A stretch of DNA of 64,000 bases. Origin: Bacteroidota bacterium (GTDB lineage: Bacteria; Bacteroidota; Bacteroidia; Sphingobacteriales; Sphingobacteriaceae). Below the pieces are notes generated by a model. The model did not search any database. It saw nothing but the letters and a program-made list of their open reading frames with translations, and was not told where the DNA came from. The stretch lies in assembly GCA_023450085.1 (NCBI GenBank), contig JAEXHI010000023.1, positions 89,439 through 153,438 on the forward strand, in the 5' to 3' direction. Every line of letters starts with the position of its first letter. Within the stretch, counting starts at the first letter, position 1. The position numbers and the translations under genes were made by a program. Below, one piece after another: positions 10,221-17,924 of this stretch.

Positions 10221-10359
10221 CTTAGCGCAACTCTTAACACCAAAGGAAAGAACCGTAGCATGACTTGGGCTTTATTTTCTCTCAGCTCAAACAAGGCAAA
10301 TGCTAACAGGCAGCTCCTTACACGAAACCCCAAAACATAAGACTTGCGCCAAGTTGGGG
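10221..10359 (-). repeat. Cassette-associated repeat, copy B (full length, ~139 bp)
   Basis: On the plus strand it begins CTTAGCGCAACTCTTAACAC and ends AAGACTTGCGCCAAGTTGGGG. The ends form an imperfect inverted repeat (TTAGCGCAACTCTT against AAGACTTGCGCCAA). The middle shares GGAAAGAACC, TGACTTGGGCTTT, TGCTAACAGGCA and CTCCTTAC with copy D. It begins 11 bp after the stop of the 10371-10778 gene. Confidence 0.75.
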
Positions 10360-10370
10360 AGAGATTCGTA

Positions 10371-10778
10371 TTAAAATTCAGAGCTACATATAAAATTGAT
10401 TTCTTGATCTAGATCTAAATCATTTAAGCAACTTTCATATGAATTTAGATAATGTGTCTGTTGATCCCAAGACATCATGGTAAAATACAGAAATAATCGT
10501 TCCCAATATCGCGGATCCAATTCAATAACCGCTCCTTCTTTTGTAATTTTCCCCAAACATTTCGATTTAGTTTTTGCTACAAAATGTATATCAATATGAT
10601 TGTCATTAAACTTGAAATCTGGTAGTGTTTTCAAGTTCAAAACATTCGCACTCATCGGGTCTGTTAAACTAAGAATTCCTTGGGCCAGAATCTTAAAGTC
10701 TGACTCATTACCTAGCAAACATAGACTAGGGCCATGAAACCCAAAAACTTCTTCATACGTCAAATCAACTACCATCAT
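10371..10778 (-). CDS. Unrecognised small cytoplasmic protein (135 aa), cassette-like gene
   Basis: No family was recognised. There is no signal peptide or membrane segment. It opens MMVVDLTYEEVFGFHGPSLC; an acidic, Trp- and Tyr-containing C-terminal helix region follows (YWERLFLYFTMMSWDQQTHY), then a tail with LNDLDLDQEINF. Size and composition resemble the many small immunity-type proteins of Bacteroidota, but that is only an impression. It starts with two Met codons, so the true start may be the second. It is followed 11 bp downstream by the full repeat copy B, and copy C lies just upstream of its start. Confidence 0.62.
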   Translation of the reverse strand: MMVVDLTYEEVFGFHGPSLCLLGNESDFKILAQGILSLTDPMSANVLNLKTLPDFKFNDNHIDIHFVAKTKSKCLGKITKEGAVIELDPRYWERLFLYFTMMSWDQQTHYLNSYESCLNDLDLDQEINFICSSEF

Positions 10779-10793
10779 ATTTTATACGCCTAT

Positions 10794-10871
10794 TTAGCGC
10801 AAGTCTTAACGCCAAAAGAGCCGCGGCATGACTTGGGCTTTATTTTCTACCAACTCAAACAAAGCAAATGC
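10794..10871 (-). repeat. Cassette-associated repeat, copy C (distal half)
   Basis: On the plus strand it reads TTAGCGCAAGTCTTAACGCC, then a shared middle with GCATGACTTGGGCTTTATTT and CAAACAAAGCAAATGC. The proximal half with CTTGCGCCAAGTTGGGG is lacking and instead runs into the stop region of the 10883-11182 gene. It matches copy B closely over its length. Confidence 0.65.
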
Positions 10872-10882
10872 GAATGCTTTCG

Positions 10883-11182
10883 CTAGAGCGGATATTCTTT
10901 TAAAAAAATATCAAATTCCTTAAAAAAAACATCAATCGAATTACAACTATCCGATGAATAAAATCGAATAATACTAGCCCATGAATGTGATGTTTGTATT
11001 GAATATTTTTTTTGAATCCATTTTTGAAAACTCTCCATAATTTCAAAATCTGATACTAGGGTTGAATCTCGATGAACCCAACCGTCTAGGTATGATTTTA
11101 AACAATCAATATCATTCGGAACATACATTAAAGGACGTTGTTTCATCGATAAAATGAGATCTTTTATAGAGTTCTTTTCCAT
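10883..11182 (-). CDS. Small immunity-like protein (99 aa), cassette-like gene
   Basis: A short soluble protein with no signal peptide. It has an N-terminal MEKNSIKDLILSMKQRPLMY, then a central FEIMESFQKWIQKKYSIQTS and HSWASIIRFYSSDSCNSIDV. From memory, short proteins with an RPxMY start and an HSWAxII(R)F motif recur in bacterial genomes among orphan immunity genes and gene cassettes, but no function is proved for them here. The gene ends inside a degenerate repeat junction (copy C begins about 12 bp past its stop). Its upstream region carries the distal end of copy D. Likely role, by inference only: protection against a toxin delivered by neighbours. Confidence 0.6.
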   Translation of the reverse strand: MEKNSIKDLILSMKQRPLMYVPNDIDCLKSYLDGWVHRDSTLVSDFEIMESFQKWIQKKYSIQTSHSWASIIRFYSSDSCNSIDVFFKEFDIFLKEYPL

Positions 11183-11270
11183 TAAAATTTTGTCATTTTT
11201 ATATTTTGTGGTGAATGCAGGTCATCAAGCCATTGTTTATAACGTCCTTCGTATTTAAGTTGTCAAATAC

Positions 11271-11408
11271 TTTAGCGCAAGTCTTGCCGCCAAAGGAAAG
11301 AACCATGGCCTGACTTGGGCTTTTGTTATAAAAACTCCAAACAAAATCTGTTAACAGGCACAAGCTCCTTACGCTAACCCTAAACACAAGGCTTGCGCCA
11401 AGTTGGGG
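11271..11408 (-). repeat. Cassette-associated repeat, copy D (full length, ~138 bp)
   Basis: On the plus strand it begins TTTAGCGCAAGTCTTGCCGC and ends GGCTTGCGCCAAGTTGGGG. The inverted ends are TTAGCGCAAGTCTTG and CAAGGCTTGCGCCAA. It shares CCAAAGGAAAGAACC, CCTGACTTGGGCTTT, GTTAACAGGCA and GCTCCTTACGC with copy B. It starts one base after the stop of the 11410-11964 gene. Confidence 0.75.
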
Positions 11409-11409
11409 C

Positions 11410-11964
11410 TTAAAAACATTCTTTTATTAACTTTTTTAAATCTTTATCCTTTGAAAGAACTTTATCTCGAGCAATAAAACGTTTTGTTTCGACAGCAGAA
11501 AAAACCTGAACTTCCTGATCACCAAATTCCTTGCCAGTCTGCATATATATCACTTCATTTAAAATAGCATCTAATACTGGTGTCCACCGATAAATACGAA
11601 CAAAATCCATATCACTCCTCCCGTTTTTTTTATAAAAACACTGTATTTTTAACATGACAACCGCCATAGCCTTTTTATACCTGTAATCCCGTCTATAGTT
11701 CTTCAATTTACACATTAGTAGTTTATTACTCTGCTTGGTTTTGAAATACTGATTGAGGCTAACACTAGTATCTAGTTCTAATTCCTTTGCAAAATTTTCA
11801 ATGAGCATAAGGCAATCCATTTCAGGAGAAAAGGAGTTATTACTTGTCTTTAATCCTTCTTCTACACAAGTCTTATTATTTATTTTTTCCCCGTCATGAA
11901 ATGATACTAACATCCCAATTAACAGTACAATAATTATAAAAGACATTCCAATTTTAAAAAACAT
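11410..11964 (-). CDS. Unrecognised exported or membrane-anchored protein (184 aa), cassette-like gene
   Basis: No family was recognised. Residues 1-23 form a hydrophobic signal anchor (MFFKIGMSFIIIVLLIGMLV). The rest is a predominantly helical, lysine-rich soluble domain (LMLIENFAKELELDTSVSLN, YRRDYRYKKAMAVVMLKIQC), with RIYRWTPVLDAILNEVIYMQ near the C-terminus. It probably faces the periplasm. The full repeat copy D begins one base after its stop, the tightest gene-repeat junction of the four, which supports gene and repeat as one unit. Upstream (11965-12200) there is no recognisable repeat copy, so this may be the last cassette-like unit. Confidence 0.6.
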   Translation of the reverse strand: MFFKIGMSFIIIVLLIGMLVSFHDGEKINNKTCVEEGLKTSNNSFSPEMDCLMLIENFAKELELDTSVSLNQYFKTKQSNKLLMCKLKNYRRDYRYKKAMAVVMLKIQCFYKKNGRSDMDFVRIYRWTPVLDAILNEVIYMQTGKEFGDQEVQVFSAVETKRFIARDKVLSKDKDLKKLIKECF

Positions 11965-12200
11965 ATCTTCTTAGTTTGATAGTAGGTAAAAGGTATTCTT
12001 TTCTCAATTTAGCGTAAGTTTGAATGCCCGAGAAAAAACTCATCGTCTTACCGATTTACCGCTTGCATCGCAAAGATGACTTACTCTCAACAAAAGTTTC
12101 AGCTACCTGATATGCTGCAAGTACTACAGCAAAATAAATATTTGACTAATAACATACAAAAATATCGGTAATACGATTCTGATGATATCAACTTAATGAT

Positions 12201-12809
12201 TTAGTTCTTCCAATAATAGCTCCACCTTATTCTATAACCATTCAGTCCAAAGATCATCCATAATTCAGAGTAATGCTTGTCGTTTTCCCAAACAGTCTTC
12301 CTTGCTGGATGTTCTCGTTCCCCTATTTTCATATAGACCATTGGTTCTTTATCCTGATACATAGGTTTACCCAGTTGGGTTATTAGTTGCGCCTTGATTT
12401 TGTCATATTCATAGCTATATACATTAAGCTTTCTATCCTCTTCTTTCCATATTACCTGTTTTTTGGAGAAATCGCCATACTTATCCTTTTCCCAATCATA
12501 GTTTATATACCTAAGAACAGAATCTACCTCACTATAGAAATATTCAGCATACATTGGCAAGAAGCCCGTTTGCTTTCGCTCAATGATTATTGGCTGTGCG
12601 ATTTTATATTTATTAATCAATGGATAAACACTTTCAGAAAGCGATACATCCATGGAAAGACGTTTGTATTTCCTATTCAGAGATTTTTCAAATTCTAAAG
12701 CTTTATCGAACCTTGTCTGTTTGGTCCAGAATTTTATTTTTTCGCCGTAGATTTTAAACCCCAAGAAGACGAAAGATAGTATCAAAAGAAGGAAGAAGGC
12801 TTTTCTCAT
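12201..12809 (-). CDS. Unrecognised membrane-anchored protein (202 aa)
   Basis: A single N-terminal hydrophobic segment (MRKAFFLLLILSFVFLGFKI) anchors or exports a charged, tyrosine-rich domain (YSEVDSVLRYINYDWEKDKY, then VIWKEEDRKLNVYSYEYDKI). The C-terminus has an aromatic ending (SELWMIFGLNGYRIRWSYYW). No family was recognised. It is AT-rich like its neighbours and stands alone, with about 140 bp to the upstream small membrane protein and about 235 bp of unassigned sequence downstream. It may be an accessory gene of unknown origin. Confidence 0.58.
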   Translation of the reverse strand: MRKAFFLLLILSFVFLGFKIYGEKIKFWTKQTRFDKALEFEKSLNRKYKRLSMDVSLSESVYPLINKYKIAQPIIIERKQTGFLPMYAEYFYSEVDSVLRYINYDWEKDKYGDFSKKQVIWKEEDRKLNVYSYEYDKIKAQLITQLGKPMYQDKEPMVYMKIGEREHPARKTVWENDKHYSELWMIFGLNGYRIRWSYYWKN

Positions 12810-12949
12810 ATGTGTTTTAGCTAAATATCATATATACTGTACTCCTTTATATTCAATAAGAACAGCATATTAACACATCCATCCTTACTTACATCGAGAT
12901 AAATTTTATCAAATCTTATCTTGACCATTGCCTTTATTTGTTTCAGCTT

Positions 12950-13204
12950 CTATTTATTCCTTTTAACAAAAGAATAAACCAAAAAAACTTCCAATGAAAA
13001 CGATAAAAGAATAAACATCCAATATATTATATTTTCCATGTTTTTATTCTGATCAAATTCAGGACTATAAGCTGGGTCATATTTTATCATATCCCATGTA
13101 TCAAACCAAATATTATAGAGATATAAAACAATATAGAAAGCTATAATGGGCCATAAGATTATCAACAACAATACAATCTTGCTTTTCATTCTCACTTTCA
13201 ACAA
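12950..13204 (-). CDS. Small membrane protein (84 aa), unknown
   Basis: Two hydrophobic segments are visible, about residues 9-30 (KIVLLLIILWPIIAFYIVLY) and 58-79 (IIYWMFILLSFSLEVFLVYS), joined by a short polar loop with DTWDMIKYDPAYSPEFD. It lies 7 bp downstream of the 13212-13541 gene on the same strand, so the two are probably co-transcribed. No family was recognised. Confidence 0.5.
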   Translation of the reverse strand: MLKVRMKSKIVLLLIILWPIIAFYIVLYLYNIWFDTWDMIKYDPAYSPEFDQNKNMENIIYWMFILLSFSLEVFLVYSFVKRNK

Positions 13205-13211
13205 CCTCTAT

Positions 13212-13541
13212 TTAGGGAAAACAAACAAAATCTTCAAAAAGGGCATCAAGGAATTCTCTTTCATTAGGAAAATCATTATAGACGCTACTTTTGCGCTTTT
13301 CAAAATTGTTTGCTAAATATCTTCTACCCATAGAAGTAATATCGTACACATTTATCGCATCTGTATCATCCTTGGTGATCAATTCCGCCTTTATCATCTC
13401 CTCCTTTACCGCTAAATCATTCAATATTCCAAATTTCCAATGAAGCACCCTAGTTAAGGAATAACTATTTTTAAAGTTATCGTTCTTGGTCAAAAGCACT
13501 AAAATTATAAATATGTCTAACCTAAAATTTTCCATTATCAT
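13212..13541 (-). CDS. Small protein with winged-helix-like pattern (109 aa), unknown
   Basis: A soluble protein of about 109 residues starting MIMENFRLDIFIILVLLTKN; Met3 is an equally good start. The pattern of short helices followed by KEEMIKAELITKDDTDAINV and YDITSMGRRYLANNF resembles a winged-helix fold, with the YDIT-xxGRRYL piece reading like a wing-proximal strand and helix. That is an inference from pattern only. It is the first gene of a two-gene unit with the small membrane protein 7 bp downstream. Confidence 0.5.
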   Translation of the reverse strand: MIMENFRLDIFIILVLLTKNDNFKNSYSLTRVLHWKFGILNDLAVKEEMIKAELITKDDTDAINVYDITSMGRRYLANNFEKRKSSVYNDFPNEREFLDALFEDFVCFP

Positions 13542-13727
13542 TAGAATATCTAATAAGACTTCGGTTCAAGCAGATACCTGTAGCCGATTTCATATTTTAT
13601 GCACTCAATATAGCTATTTTTAGAAGCAGGAAGCAAACTGTAAAATTAAGGGGGTAGAATTACAAGGCGTTAGTAAGTTAAGATCAGTAGAAAGTAGATC
13701 AACGTTTTTCAAACTATCCATAAAAGC

Positions 13728-13759
13728 AAAAAGCTCCAACATTTCTGTTGAAGCTTTTT
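13728..13759 (-). terminator. Rho-independent terminator, probably the original tRNA-Asp terminator
   Basis: Hairpin AAAAAGCTCCAACA / TGTTGAAGCTTTTT with one mismatch and flanking A and T runs. It lies just outside the left attachment site, where the tRNA-Asp transcript would have ended before the element inserted. Confidence 0.6.
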
Positions 13760-13777
13760 TGCGGTCCGGACGGGACT
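13755..13777. other. Left attachment site (attL), displaced tRNA-Asp 3' end
   Basis: Perfect 23-bp copy of the tRNA-Asp 3' end with its T run. After the shared GGGACT the sequence diverges from the tRNA (TAAACC instead of CGAACC), so the tRNA body is absent here. Confidence 0.88.
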
Positions 13778-13902
13778 TAAACCTGATATAGGATAGAAAA
13801 ACAAAAACCCATGTTTAAACAAAAAATACTGCCATTTTACTCCTAAAACAAACATTTAAGAAAAGTATAGAAAAATTCATATTTATTAAGAGAAAAGAAA
13901 AA

Positions 13903-13926
13903 GTGGGTGCAAAAGTGGGTGCAAAA
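13903..13926 (+). promoter_or_regulatory. Paired TGGGTGCAAAA repeats, candidate recombinase arm sites (left)
   Basis: Two tandem copies of TGGGTGCAAAA with a 12-bp period lie about 125 bp inside attL, just before the recombinase gene. A similar pair stands just inside the right end (28123-28147). Matching repeats at both ends fit arm-type binding sites for the recombinase or its helper; this is inference. Confidence 0.5.
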
Positions 13927-13951
13927 AATTATCTTCGTAAAAATTCAAGCT

Positions 13952-15274
13952 ATGGCAGCACGTCCTAAATTTTCTACTAGACCGAAACCTACGAAAGATG
14001 GGAAGTATCAGATTATCCTTCGGCTATCTATTAATAGTAAACGTCAAGATTATTATTGTGGAATTAGTATAAGGAAAAGCGATTTCAATTCTGAATATTG
14101 GAAAAGAAATAAAAAACCCATTAAAAGCGCTGCTTTCAATGCAGCCAATTTTAACAACCGCCTTCAAAACATCGAAGCAGATGCTTTAAAATTATTATCT
14201 GAAACTAAAGGAGAAAACTTAAACTGGGAGTATATTAAAAATCAACTTGATTTAATATATAAACCTCAGCAATTAGAACAAGAAACTGAGGAAGAAAATT
14301 TTTCTTTTATTAACTATTTTGAGAATGCTATAAATGATAGTAAAAGCGGTAAAAGAGTAATTAGTAGTGGCAGAACACAATATATCGGCAAACAATACGA
14401 AAAGGGTTCTATTATTAGCATTGAGGGAGCATTGGCTGCTATAAAGCGATTTATGGAACACAATGAGATAAAAGATTTAACTTTCGAAGAAATAAATCTT
14501 GATTTTTACAAATCGTTTAGGGCGTTCTGTTTTGAAGTTGAGGGAAAAGAGAGGTCTACATTTGGGAAATATATTAAACATATAAAAACTTTGATGCAGG
14601 AGGCAGATAAGGGAGAACTTATCAAAGACTTCAAAAAGACTACTAATGAAACAGACAGCGTATATTTAAATGTAGAGCAAATCAAATTAATTGATGATTT
14701 GAATCTTGATGATAAAAACAAATACTACACAAACGAAGAAGGTAAACACATAAACTATTCTACATTAGAAAAAGTAAGAGATTTGTTTTTAGTAGGATGT
14801 TATTCAGGACTAAGGTTTAGTGATTTTTCGAACCTAAAAACATCTAGTATTGAAGATGGTTTCTTACGCATGAAGCAAGTAAAAACAGGAGATAGGGTAA
14901 CAATCCCTATTAGTAAAGACTTAAAATCTATTTTGGAGAAGTACGAAAACAAACTACCAACGATTACAAACCAAAAATTTAACGAATATATTAAACATGT
15001 TGCAGAACTTGCTGGTTTGACAGAAACAATTACCATCTCTAATAGTAAAGGGAATAAAATCAACACAAATGAAATACAATTATACAGCCTGATTTCGAGC
15101 CATTGTTGTAGAAGAAGCTACGCCACAAACATGTTTAAAGCGGGAGTTTCCCCCATGTTAATAATGGCTGCAACAGGACACAAGACCGAAAGTAGTTTTT
15201 TGAAATATATTCGTGCAACCAACGAGGATAAAGCTAAATTGTTAGCAGAACAAATGAAAAAATTAGGATTATAA
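13952..15274 (+). CDS. Tyrosine recombinase (site-specific integrase)
   Basis: About 440 residues from the ATG at 13952, preferred over an in-frame ATG at 13907 that overlaps the TGGGTGC repeats. The N-terminus (MAARPKFSTRPKPTKDGKYQ) and the strand-rich IILRLSINSKRQDYYCG form the Arm-DNA-binding domain typical of Bacteroidota integrases. A SAM-like core-binding domain follows. The catalytic domain shows the first Arg in LVGCYSGLRFSDFSNLK, a Lys in MRMKQVK-like MKQVKTGDR, HCCRRSYATNMFKAGVSPML (His and second Arg), ATGHKTESSFLKYIR (second His and Tyr). All key residues are present. Its position at the left end beside attL says it inserts and, with the HTH protein downstream, excises the element at tRNA-Asp. 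Confidence 0.93.
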   Translation: MAARPKFSTRPKPTKDGKYQIILRLSINSKRQDYYCGISIRKSDFNSEYWKRNKKPIKSAAFNAANFNNRLQNIEADALKLLSETKGENLNWEYIKNQLDLIYKPQQLEQETEEENFSFINYFENAINDSKSGKRVISSGRTQYIGKQYEKGSIISIEGALAAIKRFMEHNEIKDLTFEEINLDFYKSFRAFCFEVEGKERSTFGKYIKHIKTLMQEADKGELIKDFKKTTNETDSVYLNVEQIKLIDDLNLDDKNKYYTNEEGKHINYSTLEKVRDLFLVGCYSGLRFSDFSNLKTSSIEDGFLRMKQVKTGDRVTIPISKDLKSILEKYENKLPTITNQKFNEYIKHVAELAGLTETITISNSKGNKINTNEIQLYSLISSHCCRRSYATNMFKAGVSPMLIMAATGHKTESSFLKYIRATNEDKAKLLAEQMKKLGL

Positions 15275-15283
15275 ATTTTAGTC

Positions 15284-16108
15284 ATGGATTATAAAAAGAT
15301 AATAACCCGTTATAATGATTCAGGTATGCGTGATTATTTCCACGATTTTCTATGCAAAACATATAATGAATTAAAAACAAATCACTTTTCACCTGAAGAA
15401 TTTATCAACGGCTGCATGTTTGTGGTCAACGACTTGGAAAGGGAATTTAATAGAGAACTTGAGATAAAAGCCCGTGAATTTAAAGCACGTTATGAACAGG
15501 CTAAAAAAGGTATCGGAATATATAAATCAAAACCTATACCTTTTCCAGATGAAGAAGAAGAAGTAGACATGTTGCATTATCTGAAAGCACAATCGGAATC
15601 GCCTGAAAAATTTATTTATGCTAGAATTTCTGATTGGGAAACCTCTCGTTTATACGATTTTAAAATTACAGAGATAAAAGAAATTAAGAATGCAGTTGAA
15701 AAATGTTATAAAACCATAAGCAATGATAGTTTCAATAACACACCACACATAATTGAACAATCCAATAAAACTGTAAAGAAGAAGTATAAATCAGGTTATT
15801 ATGTATTGGCATACATCTACGATATGACTGTAACTAATCAAAAGATACTCCTAGGGGAAAAAGCAGAAATGGAAAGGATTGGGAATGCCATTTTTAGGAA
15901 ATATGATGCAAAGAATGCTAAAGGCAAATATTACAGTGATAATACCTTCTATCAAAGCATTAATGACCTTTATAAAAACAATATTTTCATGGATGAGAAA
16001 TACCTTACTGACAACTTCAAAGATTGGCCAGAAGAGCTGTTAAAGCTTTGTAAGCATCCAAAAGAAGTAAAAGAATTTATAAACACAAAAATTTTTCAGG
16101 GGAAATAA
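15284..16108 (+). CDS. Unrecognised element protein downstream of the integrase (274 aa)
   Basis: A soluble, charged, mainly helical protein of 274 residues starting 9 bp after the recombinase stop, so the two are likely co-transcribed. Regions include FINGCMFVVNDLEREFNREL, a coiled-coil-like KAREFKARYEQAKKGIGIY, an acidic patch PFPDEEEEVDM, and a C-terminal KYYSDNTFYQSINDLYKNNI. Proteins in this position in Bacteroidota integrated elements are usually uncharacterised. A hairpin overlaps its stop codon. No function is assigned. Confidence 0.65.
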   Translation: MDYKKIITRYNDSGMRDYFHDFLCKTYNELKTNHFSPEEFINGCMFVVNDLEREFNRELEIKAREFKARYEQAKKGIGIYKSKPIPFPDEEEEVDMLHYLKAQSESPEKFIYARISDWETSRLYDFKITEIKEIKNAVEKCYKTISNDSFNNTPHIIEQSNKTVKKKYKSGYYVLAYIYDMTVTNQKILLGEKAEMERIGNAIFRKYDAKNAKGKYYSDNTFYQSINDLYKNNIFMDEKYLTDNFKDWPEELLKLCKHPKEVKEFINTKIFQGK

Positions 16109-16128
16109 GAGTAAACTTTTATTTCCCC
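16099..16128 (+). terminator. Hairpin over the stop codon of the 274-aa gene
   Basis: Perfect 10-bp inverted repeat GGGGAAATAA / TTATTTCCCC with a 10-nt loop; the left arm contains the TAA stop. No T run follows, so it may be a weak terminator or an RNA-processing hairpin. Confidence 0.5.
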
Positions 16129-16178
16129 CTTCAAAATCCCCCCTTGAGATTTGCATCACAATAAATTATTTAATAACG

Positions 16179-16484
16179 ATGCAAAATTTTATTTTCAGTC
16201 CACTGGACCATCAAGCTCTAATAGATGCAATATCTGAGCAAGTTACCACCAAAATTCTAAGTGTGGTATGTAAACAAAACGAATCATCTTTTAATAAAGA
16301 AGACCGTTTAACAAGAAAGCAAGCTGCTAGTTACCTTAATGTAACTCTTCCCACGCTTGACCGATACAAAAATGAGGGTAGAATACCCTTTTATCAAACA
16401 GGCAGAACAATCTATTTTAAAAAAAGTAAGATAGATGAAGCGTTAGCAGTGAATCTTAATAAGAAAGGGGGTAAACATGTATGA
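16179..16484 (+). CDS. Helix-turn-helix DNA-binding protein, excisionase-like
   Basis: A 101-residue protein. After an N-terminal helix (MQNFIFSPLDHQALIDAISE) it carries the HTH_17/excisionase pattern from about residue 44: RLTRKQAASYLNVTLPTLDR, YKNEGRIPFYQTGRTIYFKK and SKIDEAL. Such proteins bind DNA near attachment sites and steer excision, or regulate element genes. It overlaps the next gene by 8 bp (16477-16484), so translation is coupled. It starts at an ATG 70 bp beyond the previous stop. Confidence 0.8.
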   Translation: MQNFIFSPLDHQALIDAISEQVTTKILSVVCKQNESSFNKEDRLTRKQAASYLNVTLPTLDRYKNEGRIPFYQTGRTIYFKKSKIDEALAVNLNKKGGKHV

Positions 16485-17388
16485 TTACATCAAAGGACTA
16501 ATCATATCCCAAGCCTTGGCTAACAAACTTTTAAACAATAAACTATTAGAATTTCACGAAACAAAAAACCTTCGAACGATGAAAGTCAGTGGTAAAAGAG
16601 TAGCAGAACTACACGGTTTAAAATTTAGAGTTTATGACAGCGGAGCAATAATTATTACAGGTAGTCTACATAAGTTTTATAATAGTCTTTATGGTGACAT
16701 CCAAAGTAATTGTGACATATTTACATTAAGCAAACTACTTGCAGTGTTGGATTTCTTTCATGAAGATCTTGAAATAAATCCTAATGAAGTAATTATTCGA
16801 AATTTAGAATTTGGCTTTAATATTGTCACTGAAATTGCTGTAAAAGAGATAATTGCTAGAATAATCACATATAAAGGAAAGCCCTTTTCACGCATGAAGA
16901 ACTTGAATAGTTCAAGAATAGATGGCATTGAGTATTACGCTAGTGAGTTCGCTGTAAAAATTTATGACAAATTTTTACAGTACTATTTAGATGGTAATGT
17001 TTTGCGCTTTGAAAAAAAGATTCTTAAAATGCGAAATCAATTTAATCAAGAAATAACCCTTATGGATTTGGCTAAACACGAGGTTTGGGAAAGTTGCCTA
17101 GTTTCATTGCATAAGTGTATTGATGAATTAATTATTATTGAGCCCCTCAACATTTCGTTAACTATAGCTGAACAAGAAAAATATGATTTTTGTTCAAATC
17201 CATTAAATTGGGCTACCATGAGTAAAGAAGCGAGAAGATCCAATAAAAAAAGCACTAATACAATTATCGAAAAGTACGGTGAGTATCAAATAAAAAAAAT
17301 GCTCAAACAGTTAATTGACGAGACTTTCATATATGCCTATCACGGGGGAGACAACATACTAGAAAACACTTTTTCACCATTAATGTAA
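16477..17388 (+). CDS. Replication-initiator-like protein (Rep_trans / phage G2P type)
   Basis: A 303-residue protein overlapping the HTH gene by 8 bp. It shows landmarks reminiscent of rolling-circle initiators of the filamentous-phage G2P / Rep_trans group: AIIITGSLHKFYNSLYGDI at about residues 65-83, then a helix region FTLSKLLAVLDFFHEDLEIN, then FAVKIYDKFLQYYLDG and LRFEKKILKM at about 160-185. The KIYDK plus LRFE pairing is the part that suggests this family. A clear HUH metal motif was not seen, so the assignment is tentative. If correct, the excised circle could replicate. A 13-bp inverted repeat lies downstream (17562-17601). Confidence 0.55.
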   Translation: MYDYIKGLIISQALANKLLNNKLLEFHETKNLRTMKVSGKRVAELHGLKFRVYDSGAIIITGSLHKFYNSLYGDIQSNCDIFTLSKLLAVLDFFHEDLEINPNEVIIRNLEFGFNIVTEIAVKEIIARIITYKGKPFSRMKNLNSSRIDGIEYYASEFAVKIYDKFLQYYLDGNVLRFEKKILKMRNQFNQEITLMDLAKHEVWESCLVSLHKCIDELIIIEPLNISLTIAEQEKYDFCSNPLNWATMSKEARRSNKKSTNTIIEKYGEYQIKKMLKQLIDETFIYAYHGGDNILENTFSPLM

Positions 17389-17561
17389 AAGGTGGAAAAG
17401 TGGAGTAGTAACAATATAAATCAATACTGCTTAAACATTAAATTATCCAATTTGGATTAGTGATACGTTTATAATCTACGGATGTAGATACATAAACTTA
17501 AACAATATTAACTTCTAAAATAAATCACAATGATTATATACTTAGAAATTAATCTACCTTA

Positions 17562-17601
17562 TCTATCCTATAAATAAAACTATTAATGTTTATAGGATAG
17601 A
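17562..17601. terminator. 13-bp perfect inverted repeat between convergent genes
   Basis: Arms TCTATCCTATAAA (17562-17574) and TTTATAGGATAGA (17589-17601) with a 14-nt loop. It lies just past the stop of the XRE gene and downstream of the initiator-like gene. It could be a bidirectional terminator; a protein-binding or origin-related site is also possible. Confidence 0.5.
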
Positions 17602-17604
17602 ATA

Positions 17605-17829
17605 CTACTTTATAAGCTCAGATATATTGACTTCCAATATGTTGGCAATATTTATTATTGTTGTAAGTTTAGGATTTACCCTGCCTGTTTCTATTCTGTA
17701 AACTTGAGATAATTCAATATCTGCTTTATTAGCGAGGTATTCCATCGACCATTTCTTAGATAACCTTGCTTGGCGAACATTGTTTCCAAAGTTCTTTATC
17801 TGCTGTATCTCTAAATCCTTTAATGGCAT
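17605..17829 (-). CDS. XRE-family transcriptional regulator (HTH_3)
   Basis: A 74-residue protein that is almost entirely one Cro/CI-type helix-turn-helix: FGNNVRQARLSKKWSMEYLA, then NKADIELSQVYRIETGRVNP and KLTTIINIANILEVNISELI. The recognition helix is about residues 36-47. It faces away from the upstream initiator-like operon and stands alone. It probably represses genes of the element, such as its own or the divergently oriented 17925 gene, whose starts are about 95 bp apart. The target is not visible from sequence. Confidence 0.85.
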   Translation of the reverse strand: MPLKDLEIQQIKNFGNNVRQARLSKKWSMEYLANKADIELSQVYRIETGRVNPKLTTIINIANILEVNISELIK

Positions 17830-17924
17830 GAACCAAAAATGGAATGAATAGATAAATTATATTTAGGCATAAAAGCCTAATTTTTGAACTTATTTTCTAT
17901 ATTCGTTTAAAAATTAAAGTTCAG

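Noticed and set aside
10148..10333. 61-codon minus-strand reading frame inside repeat copy B
   Set aside because: It lies almost entirely in the repeated element, and the related frame in copy D has a different sequence; it has no ribosome site or protein-like conservation.
11199..11387. 62-codon minus-strand reading frame inside repeat copy D
   Set aside because: Same reason as in copy B: it is a by-product of the repeat.
9515..11408. Classical integron attC sites
   Set aside because: The layout fits, but the outer boxes do not follow RYYYAAC / GTTRRRY and no IntI-type integrase is present in the window.
13952..15274. The tyrosine recombinase as the mover of the cassette-like array
   Set aside because: It is bounded with the island by the tRNA-Asp direct repeats and belongs to the arm-binding integrase type; nothing ties it to the A-D elements, which lie outside the island.
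16477..17388. Relaxase or MobA-type mobilisation protein
   Set aside because: No three-His metal motif or relaxase-type Tyr cluster is visible; the KIYDK/LRFE pattern fits a replication initiator better.
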